DNA of 64,000 nt from Oscillospiraceae bacterium (GCA_017427265.1 JAFRTG010000036.1:107783-171782), one strand, 5' to 3'. Shown: positions 17,263 to 26,324, counted from the stretch's first letter. The notes: generated by a model from the sequence alone, not told the origin. Program-made: numbers and translations.

Positions 17263-17634
17263 ATGATTATGAAAAAATTAACTGCTCTTGCACTGTTCGC
17301 CGCTGCTGCTGCCGGTGCTGCTGTTGCTGTTATGATCGCAAAGCGCCGTCAGGATGAGGCTTGCTGCCGTTATGATGCAGATGAATTTGATGATGATGAT
17401 GATTGCTTCTGCGAGGACTGCGGTGTTTGCGGCGATGAGATCGAGGTTCCGGATGCGGTGAAGGAAGCTGCTGAGGATCTGGCCGATGAGGCTGAGGATG
17501 CTGCAGAGGCTGTGAAGGACGGCGTTTCCGATCTGGCCGACAAGGCCGCGGATGCTGCGGAGGATCTCAAGGACGCTGCGGAAGATGTCATTGACGATAT
17601 CAAGGATGCAGCGGACGATCTGTTCGATAAGTAA
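17263..17634 (+). CDS. Small membrane-anchored acidic protein, YtxH-like
   Basis: The protein has about 123 residues. Two in-frame ATGs (17263 and 17269) follow GGAGAAAGAGG; either could be used. One hydrophobic segment (LALFAAAAAGAAVAVMIA) is followed by a basic stop (KRRQ). A patch of Asp and four Cys follows (CFCEDCGVC), then repeated amphipathic Ala/Asp/Glu/Lys turns of the form 'AAEDLKDAAEDV' to the end. The same type of repeat occurs in the linker of the PlsC-VanY fusion. It has its own promoter and terminator. The function is unknown; the helical repeats resemble YtxH or apolipoprotein-like stress proteins, and the Cys cluster could bind metal or be redox active. Confidence 0.85.
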   Translation: MIMKKLTALALFAAAAAGAAVAVMIAKRRQDEACCRYDADEFDDDDDCFCEDCGVCGDEIEVPDAVKEAAEDLADEAEDAAEAVKDGVSDLADKAADAAEDLKDAAEDVIDDIKDAADDLFDK

Positions 17635-17650
17635 TTCCAGTTCAAACGGA

Positions 17651-17680
17651 AACGGGATGGCGTCCGGTCATCCCGTTTTT
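17651..17680 (+). terminator. Terminator after the acidic small protein
   Basis: A 9-bp stem (AACGGGATG with CATCCCGTT) is followed by a T run. Confidence 0.85.
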
Positions 17681-17712
17681 CATGTCTGATAATATGAAGG
17701 TTGGTTGGCAGT

Positions 17713-18555
17713 ATGCAAAAAATTCTGGGTTATCTGCGCCGTGCGGTGCAGGAATATGATCTGATTCAGAACGGCGATAAAATTGCGGTCGGCATTTCCG
17801 GCGGCAAGGACAGTCTGGTTCTGCTGGCGGCGCTGCGCGATTTTCAGCGGTTCGGGCTGCTGGATTATTCGCTGGTCGGCATCACACTGGATCCGCAGTT
17901 CGGCGGCATTCCGACGGATTATTCTGCGGCGGCCGCATTTTGCGAGAGCATCGGCGTGGAATATCATCTGATCCCGACGCAGATCGGGCATATTGTCATT
18001 GATGTGCGGAAGGAATCCAGTCCGTGCAGCCTTTGTGCCAAGATGCGCCGCGGTGCGCTGCACGATCAGGCGAAGGCGTTCGGCTGCAACAAGCTGGCGC
18101 TCGGACATCATAATGATGACGCGATCGAGACATTTTTGATGAATCTGTTTATCGAGGGGCGCATCGGCTGCTATGCACCGAAGTCCTATCTTTCCAGAAA
18201 GGATCTGACGCTGATCCGGCCGCTCAGCTTTGCGCCGGAACGCGATATTGTTCATGCGGCAAAGCAGAACATTCCCGAAATTGTGAAATCCCGCTGTCCC
18301 GTGGACGGTCATACCGCTCGTGAGGTGATGAAGAACTTTATCCGCGAGCAGGAAAAGCAGAATCCCGGCTTCCGGACAAGAGTGTTCGGTGCCATGCGGC
18401 GCGCCAATGTAGACGGCTGGGGCGGCAAGACTTATGTCAGGGATCTTTCGATGGATAATCCGGAAACCAACGGAAAAGCCGAACGCTTTCATATGCTGGA
18501 ACAGGAAATTGCAAGAAGACTGAAGGAGGGGCAGTATGCGGATCTTGGGAATTGA
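17713..18555 (+). CDS. TtcA/TilS-family tRNA thiolation ATPase
   Basis: This is an adenylating enzyme of the PP-loop class. The protein has 280 residues from the ATG at 17713 (GAAGG lies 12 nt upstream; a TTG at 17701 is too close to it). It shows the PP-loop VGISGGKDSL, the CxxC pair in CSLCAKMRRG, LGHHNDDAIET, and a later Cys in SRCPVDGHTAREV. This fits TtcA-type proteins that make 2-thiocytidine at tRNA position 32 with an iron-sulfur cluster. It is the first gene of a four-gene run of RNA modification genes and overlaps tsaD by 20 nt. A TilS-like lysidine role is less likely because of the Cys pattern. Confidence 0.87.
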   Translation: MQKILGYLRRAVQEYDLIQNGDKIAVGISGGKDSLVLLAALRDFQRFGLLDYSLVGITLDPQFGGIPTDYSAAAAFCESIGVEYHLIPTQIGHIVIDVRKESSPCSLCAKMRRGALHDQAKAFGCNKLALGHHNDDAIETFLMNLFIEGRIGCYAPKSYLSRKDLTLIRPLSFAPERDIVHAAKQNIPEIVKSRCPVDGHTAREVMKNFIREQEKQNPGFRTRVFGAMRRANVDGWGGKTYVRDLSMDNPETNGKAERFHMLEQEIARRLKEGQYADLGN

Positions 18556-19552
18556 GAGCTCCTGCGACGAAACCGCGGCGGCTATCGTTGAGGACGGGCG
18601 CCGGATCCTCTCGAATGTGATTGCATCGCAGGCGGATGAGCACAAGCAGTACGGCGGCGTCGTGCCGGAGCTTGCGTCCCGGCGGCACTGCGAGAACATT
18701 CTGCCTGTGGTCAGAAAGGCGCTTGATGATGCCGGCATGACGATCGGCGATGTGGACGGAATTGCCGTGACCTATGCGCCCGGTCTGATCGGTGCGCTGC
18801 TGGTCGGTGTCAGCTTTGCGAAGGGGCTTGCCATGATGAGCGGCAAGCCGCTGATTCCCGTGCATCATACCGAAGGCCATGCTGCCGCAAATTATCTGGT
18901 GCATCCCGATCTGAAGCCGCCGTACCTCGGTATCATTGTCAGCGGCGGCCATACGCGGATTGCTGAAATTCTCGATTATACGACGTTCCGCACGGTCGGC
19001 AAAACCCGCGACGACGCAGCAGGCGAGTGCTTTGATAAATGCGCGCGTGCGATGGGGTTTCCGTATCCCGGCGGTGTGCATGTCGATCAGGCTGCGCAGC
19101 GCGGCGATGCTTCTGCCTTCCGGCTGCCGCGCATCAAAATGGAAGGCAACCCCTATGATTTCAGCTTTTCCGGTCTGAAAACATATATTGTCAATCTGCT
19201 GCACAATGCAGAGCAGTGTCATAAGACCGTAAACTGTGACGATCTTGCGGCTGCGCTCCAGAAGGACATTGCTGAGACCGTCACTGCAAAGACGATTGCC
19301 GCAGCGAAGGAGCTCGGCTACCGGACGATTGCGCTTTCCGGCGGTGTTTCTGCGAATTCCGGCGTCCGCAGTTGTCTGGAGGCCGCGTGCCGGGAAAACG
19401 GCTTTGCATTTTATATGCCGCCGGTTTCCCTCTGCGGAGACAATGCCGCCATGATCGCGGCACAGGGATACTATAACTATCTTGCCGGAATCACAGCGGA
19501 CGAAACACTCAATGCAGTGGCTTCAAAGGAGCTGCGCGGAGAATCGGCATGA
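18536..19552 (+). CDS. tsaD: tRNA N6-threonylcarbamoyladenosine synthase TsaD
   Basis: TsaD transfers threonylcarbamoyl to A37 of ANN-decoding tRNAs together with TsaB and TsaE. The protein has 338 residues, the typical size. It begins ILGIESSCDETAAAIV and contains the metal-binding HHTEGH motif, SGGHT, GKTRDDAAGECFDK, FSFSGLKT and the C-terminal GDNAAM with a metal-ligand Asp. It overlaps the TtcA-like gene by 20 nt and the following methyltransferase gene by 4 nt, so the genes are translationally coupled. TsaB and TsaE are not in this window. Confidence 0.97.
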   Translation: MRILGIESSCDETAAAIVEDGRRILSNVIASQADEHKQYGGVVPELASRRHCENILPVVRKALDDAGMTIGDVDGIAVTYAPGLIGALLVGVSFAKGLAMMSGKPLIPVHHTEGHAAANYLVHPDLKPPYLGIIVSGGHTRIAEILDYTTFRTVGKTRDDAAGECFDKCARAMGFPYPGGVHVDQAAQRGDASAFRLPRIKMEGNPYDFSFSGLKTYIVNLLHNAEQCHKTVNCDDLAAALQKDIAETVTAKTIAAAKELGYRTIALSGGVSANSGVRSCLEAACRENGFAFYMPPVSLCGDNAAMIAAQGYYNYLAGITADETLNAVASKELRGESA

Positions 19553-20274
19553 ACTGCGTTTTTGAGGAGCTGAAAAAGGGACTGTATGTCTGCCGCAGCG
19601 AGATTCACAGCTTCGGGACGGACGCCTTTCTGCTGACCGGCTTTTCCTGCTACCGCGAGAAGGACCGCGTCTGCGACCTCGGAACCGGCTGCGGGATTAT
19701 TCCGCTGCTGATGCAGAGAGTCCGGCCGCCGCAGGAAATCTTTGCAGTGGACATTCAGGCGGATGCAATCCGGCAGCTGAACACGGCGCTGGAACGCTGT
19801 GACGGTACCCCTGCGATTACGCCGGTCTGTGCGGATCTGCGTGATTTGTGGGAGGGCGCGCCGCTGCATCAGCTGGATCTGGTTACCTGTAATCCGCCGT
19901 ATAAGGCGACGAATGCGGGGATTCTGTCCGATGATCCGCAGAAGCAGATCGCACGCCACGAAATTGCCGGTGATATCGGCGATATTTGCGCGGCAGCGGC
20001 CAAGCTGCTGAAATATCACGGGCGGTTCTGCCTGTGCTGCCGTCCGGAGCGCCTTGCGGATGTGATGTGCGCGATGCGTGCCAGTCAGATTGAGCCCAAG
20101 CGGCTCCGGCTGGTCTGCAAGACGCCGGAGAGCGCACCGTGGCTTTTTTTGCTGGAGGGCAAGAAATTTGCAAAACCGTTTCTGAAAATCGAGCCGACGC
20201 TGTTTGTCCGTTCCGGTGACGGCATGACGTCGGAAGCCGCGCAGCTGTGCCATTTTGGGGAGGGATATACGTGA
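19549..20274 (+). CDS. TrmN6-like adenine-N6 methyltransferase
   Basis: This is an S-adenosylmethionine-dependent methyltransferase of 241 residues. Motif I is VCDLGTGCGIIPLLM, the acidic residue of motif II is in FAVDIQ, and motif IV is NPPY, the signature of adenine-N6 or related base methylases. The opening FGTDAFLLTGF resembles the tRNA1(Val) A37 methyltransferase family. The start overlaps tsaD (ATGA) and the stop overlaps rsmI (GTGA). The methyltransferase next to rsmI is a common arrangement in Firmicutes. The exact RNA substrate is not proven by sequence. Confidence 0.9.
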   Translation: MNCVFEELKKGLYVCRSEIHSFGTDAFLLTGFSCYREKDRVCDLGTGCGIIPLLMQRVRPPQEIFAVDIQADAIRQLNTALERCDGTPAITPVCADLRDLWEGAPLHQLDLVTCNPPYKATNAGILSDDPQKQIARHEIAGDIGDICAAAAKLLKYHGRFCLCCRPERLADVMCAMRASQIEPKRLRLVCKTPESAPWLFLLEGKKFAKPFLKIEPTLFVRSGDGMTSEAAQLCHFGEGYT

Positions 20275-21098
20275 GCGGAACATTGTATCTGGTCGGTACG
20301 CCGATCGGCAATCTTGGGGATATTACGGAGCGGCAGCTGGAAATTCTTGCGGATGTGTCGTTTATTGCGGCAGAGGATACGCGGGTTACACGGAAGCTGC
20401 TGACGCATTTTGATATTCACACGCCGCTTGTCAGCTACCATGAGCACAGCCCTGAGGCGGTCATTCAGCAGATTACGGAACGGCTTGCTGCGGGTGAAAG
20501 CTGCGCCGTCGTGACCGATGCCGGAATGCCGTGCATATCTGACCCCGGTGCGATTCTGGTGCAGCGCTGCATTGAGCAGAATATTCCGATGCAGGTTGTG
20601 CCCGGTCCGAGTGCAGTCGTATCCGCACTGGCTGTTTCCGGACAGGATACGACGCGGTTCTGTTTTGAGGGATTTCTTTCCGTCACAAAAAAACAGCGCT
20701 GGTCGCATCTCGAATCGCTGAAAAATGAGCGGCGCACGATGGTGTTTTATGAGGCGCCGCACAAGCTGCTCAATACGCTGCGGGATATGTATGAGACATT
20801 CGGCGACCGGTCGATGACAATCTGCCGGGAGCTGACCAAGATTCATGAAGAGGTACGCAAAACCACCCTTGCAGAGGCGATTGAATATTATGCATCTGCG
20901 GCACCGCGCGGGGAGTTCGTTCTGGTGATTGCTGGCAAGCGCGCCGATGCAGAGGCGGATCAGCCGCCGTTGGAAGCGGTCGTGGCGATTGCAAAGGAGC
21001 GGATCGCGCAGGGAGAGCGTGCATCCGATGTCTGCCGGCAGCTTGCATCCGAGACCGGATATCCCAAGCGTGCGCTGTATCAGGCAGCCATTCAATAA
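20271..21098 (+). CDS. rsmI: 16S rRNA (cytidine(1402)-2'-O)-methyltransferase
   Basis: RsmI methylates the ribose of C1402 in 16S rRNA. The GTG at 20271 is chosen: GGGGAGGG lies 6 nt upstream, it overlaps the previous stop as GTGA, and the protein then begins SGTLYLVGTPIGNLGDIT, the canonical RsmI start. The protein has 275 residues. Further motifs are AAEDTRVTRKLL, SYHEH, VTDAGMPCISDPG, VPGPSAV and FYEAPHKL. The C-terminal helical extension ends ETGYPKRALYQAAI. It is the last strongly coupled gene of the RNA modification operon. Confidence 0.96.
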   Translation: MSGTLYLVGTPIGNLGDITERQLEILADVSFIAAEDTRVTRKLLTHFDIHTPLVSYHEHSPEAVIQQITERLAAGESCAVVTDAGMPCISDPGAILVQRCIEQNIPMQVVPGPSAVVSALAVSGQDTTRFCFEGFLSVTKKQRWSHLESLKNERRTMVFYEAPHKLLNTLRDMYETFGDRSMTICRELTKIHEEVRKTTLAEAIEYYASAAPRGEFVLVIAGKRADAEADQPPLEAVVAIAKERIAQGERASDVCRQLASETGYPKRALYQAAIQ

Positions 21099-21151
21099 AT
21101 CCCTTTTGCACCGTGCTGTAGCGGCGGTGAATCGGAATCTGAGGTGAGAGC

Positions 21152-21577
21152 ATGGAAAAAGTTGTCGGCATTGCGCTGCCGGAGCTGGGCATACTGAATG
21201 GCAGAGACTGCATATATATTGATACCGTCACGCAGGATGATTTGGATAATCTTGCATTCAAAGGCAGTATAAACGGCTTGCTTGCTGAGAAGATCAGAGA
21301 TGAGAGATGGATTCCGTATATGCTGACCTTTCACCGTGTGATTGCCTGTTTTTTCTCCGAACTGGATACATATGAAAATATGGATACTTACGGGCATCTG
21401 GATTTTACAGATTTCAATATCGTGGAAAACAGTCAGTGGCTTGCAAATCTTCCGATCAGAGAAGATTTTGATAAATCATTGTTCAAGCACTATCAGCTGT
21501 TCACGTATGATATGGTGTACAATATCATCGCGGTCTCTTTTGATCTGCATGCTGATTTGCCCGGAACCGGATTCTGA
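21152..21577 (+). CDS. Uncharacterised 141-residue protein
   Basis: I do not recognise this family. It starts 53 nt after rsmI with GAGGTGAGAG upstream of the ATG and is followed by a good terminator, so it probably closes that transcript. The protein is soluble and rich in Asp, Tyr and Phe (YENMDTYGHLDFTDFNIVENS), has no signal peptide and no membrane segment. The N-terminal GIALPELGILNGRDCIYID may form a beta strand pair. The codon pattern and base composition are somewhat more AT-rich than the upstream genes, which hints at a separate origin. Confidence 0.7.
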   Translation: MEKVVGIALPELGILNGRDCIYIDTVTQDDLDNLAFKGSINGLLAEKIRDERWIPYMLTFHRVIACFFSELDTYENMDTYGHLDFTDFNIVENSQWLANLPIREDFDKSLFKHYQLFTYDMVYNIIAVSFDLHADLPGTGF

Positions 21578-21618
21578 TTGCGCGCAGCAGCGTTTACGTC
21601 AATGCATATGAAATAAAA

Positions 21619-21662
21619 GCCGGCGCTCCCGCTCAATGCTTCGGGAGCGCCGGTTTTTTTCC
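21619..21662. terminator. Bidirectional terminator between the 141-residue gene and cls
   Basis: GCCGGCGCTCCCG pairs with CGGGAGCGCCGG; seven T follow on the plus strand and TTTTATTT follows on the minus strand. It serves both converging genes. Confidence 0.92.
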
Positions 21663-21687
21663 GTCCTGATTATCTTCAGGGCGTTTT

Positions 21688-23262
21688 TTACATCAGCGGG
21701 GAAAAGATTTTCAGGAATCCGCCCAGCAGCTTGTAATACAGCGATTCGTTCTGAACGGTGACTGCGGTCACGGTTCGGCATTCGGCGCGTGTCTGCCGGA
21801 AATCCTGCTCAATATCCGCGATGCAGTCTGTGCGGAACAGATACGCTGCGCATTCAAAATGATGATAAAGACTGCGGTAATCAAAATTGATTGTGCCGAC
21901 AACCGCTTTTTCGTCATCGCTGATGACGACCTTTGCGTGTACAAAGCCCGGCGAATATTCATAGATTTTCACGCCTGCGTCCAGCAGAGAGCGGTAATGC
22001 GATTTGGCAAGTGCATACGCGGTTTTTTTATCCGGAATACCCGGCAGAATGATTTCGACATCGACCCCGCGCTGCGCTGCGAATTTCAGCGCGTTTTCCA
22101 GTTCGCCGTCCAGAATCAGATAGGGCGTCATAATGTGAACATAGGAACGGGCACGGGACAGAATGTCGATATAAATATTTTCGCCGACCTTGTCAGTGTC
22201 AAGCGGGCAGTCCGAAAACGGAATGACCCATCCGCTTCCGGGTTTGCATTCCGGTTCAACCGAAATAAACGGCTCCCACTGCGGCGTGTGCTCCGTGATG
22301 TTCCACATCTGCAGAAACATCAGCGTGAAGCTCCGCACAGCGTCGCCCCGGATCATCACGGCGGCATCCTTCCAGTGCCCGAAGCGTTCCTGCTGATTGA
22401 TATATTCGTCTGCGAGATTGACGCCGCCGGTATAGGCGGTTTTGCCGTCAATGACAATGATTTTGCGGTGATCGCGGTAGTTATAGTGCGTGGAGAGGAA
22501 CGGCTGCACCGGCGAAAAATCCTTGCAGCGGATGCCGAGCGATTCGATCCGTTTCGGGTAATCAAACGACAGCGAGGAGATTTCGCACATGCCGTCATAC
22601 ATCACACGAACGTCAACGCCCTGCCGCGCCTTCTCGGACAGCACCGAGAGCACCTTGCCCCACATATAGCCTTCTGCTATAATGAAAAACTCCATAAAGA
22701 TGAATTTTTCTGCCCGTTCCAGCTCCTCAATCAGCGAGCGGAACATGGATTCTCCGCTCGGATAATAGGTCACGGCCTGATTCTGATAGACCGGGAAGCA
22801 TCCGCTCCGGCTGAGATAATGGCAGAGATCCCGCGTGCCGGATTCCTGCAGCGCCGGATCAGACAGGAGCGCTTCGTTTTGGGGGATTGCGGTCTTGGTT
22901 TCTTCAATGAGCGTGTTGATCCGCTCGCGGACACGTTTGTTTCCGAAATTATTGTCGGTGAACCACAGCAGCAGTGAACCGGGAAACGGAAACATGGCGA
23001 TCAGCCAGAGCCATGTCAGCTTGGCCGAGGAATCCATTTCTTCATTGAAAAGGTACAGAACCATTGATATGGTAAAGAGGGTCTGTATGATTTTGAAGCG
23101 TTCGATAAAATCCTGAAACATGCCGTAAATCGCGGCAATCAGAATGATCTGCGTGATAATCAGAAGCAGAATCACCGCCAAGCGGCTGAAAACCAGCCGT
23201 AGCAGTCTGCTCCGTGTTTTCGGCAGCAGCCGGATCAGATTTTCCGCATCGCGTTTTTCCGT
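21688..23262 (-). CDS. cls: Cardiolipin synthase (phospholipase D family)
   Basis: The enzyme condenses phosphatidylglycerol to cardiolipin at the membrane. Two N-terminal membrane helices (LAVILLLIITQIILIAAIYG and the MVLYL/LTWLWLIAMFPFPG region) precede two HKD motifs: HYNYRDHRKIIVID-GKTAYTGG and FVHAKVVISDDEKAVVGTINFD. The length is about 524 residues, as in Firmicute cls genes. The start is unusual. The only ATG in frame (23316) lies between the -35 and -10 elements of a strong promoter, so it is not in the transcript. The best ribosome site, AAAGGAGG, is followed after 7 nt by ACG at 23262. I therefore take ACG as start or suspect an ATG-to-ACG base change. The longest open frame runs to 23316. 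Confidence 0.9.
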   Translation of the reverse strand, partial: TEKRDAENLIRLLPKTRSRLLRLVFSRLAVILLLIITQIILIAAIYGMFQDFIERFKIIQTLFTISMVLYLFNEEMDSSAKLTWLWLIAMFPFPGSLLLWFTDNNFGNKRVRERINTLIEETKTAIPQNEALLSDPALQESGTRDLCHYLSRSGCFPVYQNQAVTYYPSGESMFRSLIEELERAEKFIFMEFFIIAEGYMWGKVLSVLSEKARQGVDVRVMYDGMCEISSLSFDYPKRIESLGIRCKDFSPVQPFLSTHYNYRDHRKIIVIDGKTAYTGGVNLADEYINQQERFGHWKDAAVMIRGDAVRSFTLMFLQMWNITEHTPQWEPFISVEPECKPGSGWVIPFSDCPLDTDKVGENIYIDILSRARSYVHIMTPYLILDGELENALKFAAQRGVDVEIILPGIPDKKTAYALAKSHYRSLLDAGVKIYEYSPGFVHAKVVISDDEKAVVGTINFDYRSLYHHFECAAYLFRTDCIADIEQDFRQTRAECRTVTAVTVQNESLYYKLLGGFLKIFSPLM

Positions 23263-23298
23263 ACAGATTCCTCCTTTCTGTCCGATCTTGCACTGTTC

Positions 23299-23327
23299 AT
23301 TATAACATATTGTCATGTAAAATGCAA
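23299..23327 (-). promoter_or_regulatory. Sigma-A promoter of cls
   Basis: On the minus strand TTGCAT and TATAAT are 17 bp apart. Transcription would begin near 23292, downstream of the only in-frame ATG. Confidence 0.85.
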
Positions 23328-23507
23328 GCAGAGAAAAGGATTTTCTTTATGATACGGAACGGGAAATTCATAAAAGAAACAACGAATTGCAGCAACGCCG
23401 CGCCGCTTTCGGAATACCGGAACAGCTTCTGTGAGAACGCCGGAAGCGCGCACTGCCCGCTTTGCATAAAAGTGATAATAGTACATGACAGGGGAAGCAT
23501 TTATGTA

Positions 23508-23537
23508 TTGCATTTCAATCGGCATTTGTGCTATAAT
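23508..23537 (+). promoter_or_regulatory. Sigma-A promoter of the GH30 gene
   Basis: TTGCAT and TATAAT are 18 bp apart, about 53 bp upstream of the GH30 start codon. The rest of 23328-23507 between the diverging genes shows nothing I can name. Confidence 0.75.
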
Positions 23538-23590
23538 AAAAAATGTAAGGCAGTTGATTCTGCCATATAGCACAGAAAGAAGGGGTATCA

Positions 23591-26170
23591 ATGAAATCAA
23601 TCAGGAAACTGATATCGGCCGTGCTCGCTGCGGGGATTGTGTGCACGGGCTCCGGTATCGCCATGCTGCCTGCCGCGGCGGCAACAACGGTTACGGTTTC
23701 TCCGACCGACCGCTACGAGATCAACGGCGGCATTTTTGAGGGCTGGGGCAGCTCGCTCTGCTGGTGGGCGAACCGCGTCGGCTATTCCGATTCGCTTGCG
23801 CAGAAATGTGCGGATGCCTTTTACGGCGAGGACGGCCTGCGGCTGAACATTGCGCGCTTCAACATCGGCGGCGGCGACGATCCGACGCATCATCACATTA
23901 CCCGCACGGATTCCAATATGCCGGGTTATACCGTGTATCAGAACGGGCAGGTGACCTATGACTGGACGGCGGATGCGAATCAGCGGAATGTGCTGCGGCG
24001 CTGCATCGAGGCAGCAGGGGAGGACATGATCGTCGAGATGTTTTCCAATTCTCCGCCGTATTACATGACAAACAGCGGCTGCTCAACCGGAAATACCGAC
24101 TCGAACAAAAACAATCTCCGCGATGACTGCTACGACGATTTTGCGGAGTATCTGGCGGAGGTCTGCGCGCATTATCAGAACGAATGGGGCATTCCCGTAC
24201 AGAGTATTGACCCGATGAATGAGCCTTATACAAATTTCTGGGGTGCCAACAGCGCCAAGCAGGAGGGCTGTCATTTCGACATCGGCGATTCGGAATCAAA
24301 AATCATTACGGAGCTGCAGAAATCGCTGCAAAAGCGCAATCTCAACAATATCATTCTCTGCGGCACGGATGAAACATCCATTGATACGCAGATCGACTGC
24401 TTCAACCGGCTTTCGACGGAAGCCAAGCTCGCGCTCTCCCGCATTGACACGCATACATACGGCGGCAGCAAGCGCAGTGAACTGAAAAATGTTGCGCTGA
24501 CACACGGGAAAAACCTCTGGATGAGCGAGGTGGACGGAAAGGGCACCTCCGGCACCAATGCAGGCAACATGGGTGCGGCGCTCTGGCTTGCGGAGCGCAT
24601 TACAGGGGACTGCAACGGCATGAATGCTTCTGCGTGGATTCTCTGGCAGCTGATTGACAATCATGTCAGCTCCGTCGGATACAACGGCAACAAGGATTCC
24701 GGTATGCCGGATATCAACGGCGGATTCTGGGGCGTGGCCGTCGCTGACCACGACAAGGATCAGGTCATTCTCTCCAAGAAATATTACGGCTTCGGCCAGT
24801 TTACGCGGTATATCCGTCCCGGCATGATGATGCTGAATTCTTCCGGCCGTTCGATGGCAGCCTTCGACAAAGAAAAGGGACAGCTTGTGCTGGTGGTGTT
24901 CAACACATCGGCGGGCAATGCGGATTACAGCTTTGATCTTTCCGGCTTTTCCGCACTCGGAACCGCTGCTCAGGGCATCCGGACAAGCAGCTCTGAGAAC
25001 TGGGCGGATATCGGCACGACAGCGCTGCAGGGCAATCGCCTGAATGTCACGCTGCCGGGCAATTCGATCACGACCTATCTGATTGACGGTGTGAAGGGGG
25101 AGACCGAGCGGCCGAACCGCATTGACCTCAGCAGCGCCAGACTCTCCGGCACCGATTCGTGGAAGAGCCAGAGCGAATACTCCTATGAAAAGGCATTTGA
25201 CGGCAACCGCGGCAGCTTCTTTGACGGCCTCGGCAACGGCTGGGTGCAGGCAGATCTCGGTGAGGTTTATGATATCTCCATGATCGGCTACTGTCCGCGC
25301 ATGGGCTATGAATACCGTGCCTGCGACGGCATGTTCATGGTGTCTGAGGACGGCGTAAACTGGAAAACCGTCTATCAGATCAATTCGGAGCCGAGCTATG
25401 GCATGCATTATGTGACGCCGCAGACCGCAGCAACCGGCCGGTATGTCCGCTATCAGGTGCCGGACGGCAAGCCGAACAACGGCGTCAACCGTGAGGATGT
25501 CTACTGCTGCAATATCGCAGAGATTGAGCTCTACGGCACGCCGAGCGTCATGAAGGACTTTGAAAAAATTCCGGTGGATCCTGCATCGGTGACCGGCTCA
25601 GAGCCGTGGCATCAGACCGCGAATGATGCGAAAAAGGCCTTTGACGGCGACACATCCAGCTTCTTTGACGGCGTCGGGGACGGCTGGGTGCAGGCTGATC
25701 TCGGCGGGCTGTATCAGCTGCAGGCAATCGGGTTCTGCCCGCGTGAGGGCAAGGAATTCCGGTGCACCGACGGCAGATTCCTGATTTCGCAGGACGGTCA
25801 GACATGGACAGAGGTATACAAAGTGACCGGCATTCCGGGCTACGGAATGCAGTATATTGCGCTGGAAAACCAGCCTGCTGCCCGCTATGTGCGCTATGAG
25901 GTGCCGTCCGGCGCGCCGCAGAGCCCCTCGAATCCGGACGATGTCTATTGCTGCAACATTGCGGAAATCGAAATTTACGGAACTGCGGCAGGGTCGCCGG
26001 CAGGTGATGTGAACAGTGACGGCAGCGTGGATGTTGCCGATCTCGTGATGCTGTCAAAATACCTCGGCGGCTCCGGCGTAATCACCGACTGGCAGGCCGG
26101 AGATCTCAACCGGGATGAGAGACTGAACGTCATTGATCTGACACTGCTCAAGCGAAAGCTCCTTGCATAA
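23591..26170 (+). CDS. Secreted GH30 glycosidase with two discoidin-like CBMs and a dockerin
   Basis: The protein has 859 residues. A signal peptide (1-31, ending AAAA) is followed by a GH30 catalytic domain (about 33-500). The opening FEGWGSSLCWWANRVG is typical of the GH30 group that includes endo-beta-1,6-galactanases. The acid/base is E211 in PMNEP and the nucleophile E313 in WMSEVDG. Two related modules (about 510-655 and 665-800), each with AFDGxxxSFFDG, GWVQADLG and RYVRY, look like F5/8 type C or CBM32 domains. A C-terminal type I dockerin (804-859) has the loops DVNSDGSVDVAD and DLNRDERLNVID. It should act outside the cell on the scaffoldin. Likely substrates are beta-1,6-galactan side chains of arabinogalactan or pectin; glucuronoxylan is an alternative because GH30 is mixed. 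Confidence 0.93.
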   Translation: MKSIRKLISAVLAAGIVCTGSGIAMLPAAAATTVTVSPTDRYEINGGIFEGWGSSLCWWANRVGYSDSLAQKCADAFYGEDGLRLNIARFNIGGGDDPTHHHITRTDSNMPGYTVYQNGQVTYDWTADANQRNVLRRCIEAAGEDMIVEMFSNSPPYYMTNSGCSTGNTDSNKNNLRDDCYDDFAEYLAEVCAHYQNEWGIPVQSIDPMNEPYTNFWGANSAKQEGCHFDIGDSESKIITELQKSLQKRNLNNIILCGTDETSIDTQIDCFNRLSTEAKLALSRIDTHTYGGSKRSELKNVALTHGKNLWMSEVDGKGTSGTNAGNMGAALWLAERITGDCNGMNASAWILWQLIDNHVSSVGYNGNKDSGMPDINGGFWGVAVADHDKDQVILSKKYYGFGQFTRYIRPGMMMLNSSGRSMAAFDKEKGQLVLVVFNTSAGNADYSFDLSGFSALGTAAQGIRTSSSENWADIGTTALQGNRLNVTLPGNSITTYLIDGVKGETERPNRIDLSSARLSGTDSWKSQSEYSYEKAFDGNRGSFFDGLGNGWVQADLGEVYDISMIGYCPRMGYEYRACDGMFMVSEDGVNWKTVYQINSEPSYGMHYVTPQTAATGRYVRYQVPDGKPNNGVNREDVYCCNIAEIELYGTPSVMKDFEKIPVDPASVTGSEPWHQTANDAKKAFDGDTSSFFDGVGDGWVQADLGGLYQLQAIGFCPREGKEFRCTDGRFLISQDGQTWTEVYKVTGIPGYGMQYIALENQPAARYVRYEVPSGAPQSPSNPDDVYCCNIAEIEIYGTAAGSPAGDVNSDGSVDVADLVMLSKYLGGSGVITDWQAGDLNRDERLNVIDLTLLKRKLLA

Positions 26171-26193
26171 AAAGCGCGTGAATCATACAGCAA

Positions 26194-26232
26194 AGCCGCC
26201 TGACCGTCAATCACGGTCAGGCGGCTCGGTTA
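26194..26232 (+). terminator. Terminator of the GH30 gene
   Basis: A perfect 14-bp stem (AGCCGCCTGACCGT with ACGGTCAGGCGGCT) is followed by a short T-rich tail. Confidence 0.85.
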
Positions 26233-26250
26233 TTACAGAAAATCGCCTGA

Positions 26251-26305
26251 ACAGCACAACACGTTTTTGCAAGGCCCCCTCTCTTGACCTGCAAAAACGT
26301 GCTGT
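26251..26305. repeat. Long inverted repeat between the GH30 and alcohol dehydrogenase genes
   Basis: CACGTTTTTGCA (26260-26271) pairs with TGCAAAAACGTG, and the outer ACAGCAC pairs with GTGCTGT, with a five-base bulge on the left. The two genes converge here. Confidence 0.7.
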
Positions 26306-26324
26306 ACCTATGAATGGGGATTCA

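Noticed and set aside
23349-23570. Possible 73-residue protein between cls and GH30, with AAAGGA upstream
   Set aside because: The frame runs through the GH30 promoter and its composition is unlike a real protein; no conserved pattern is visible.
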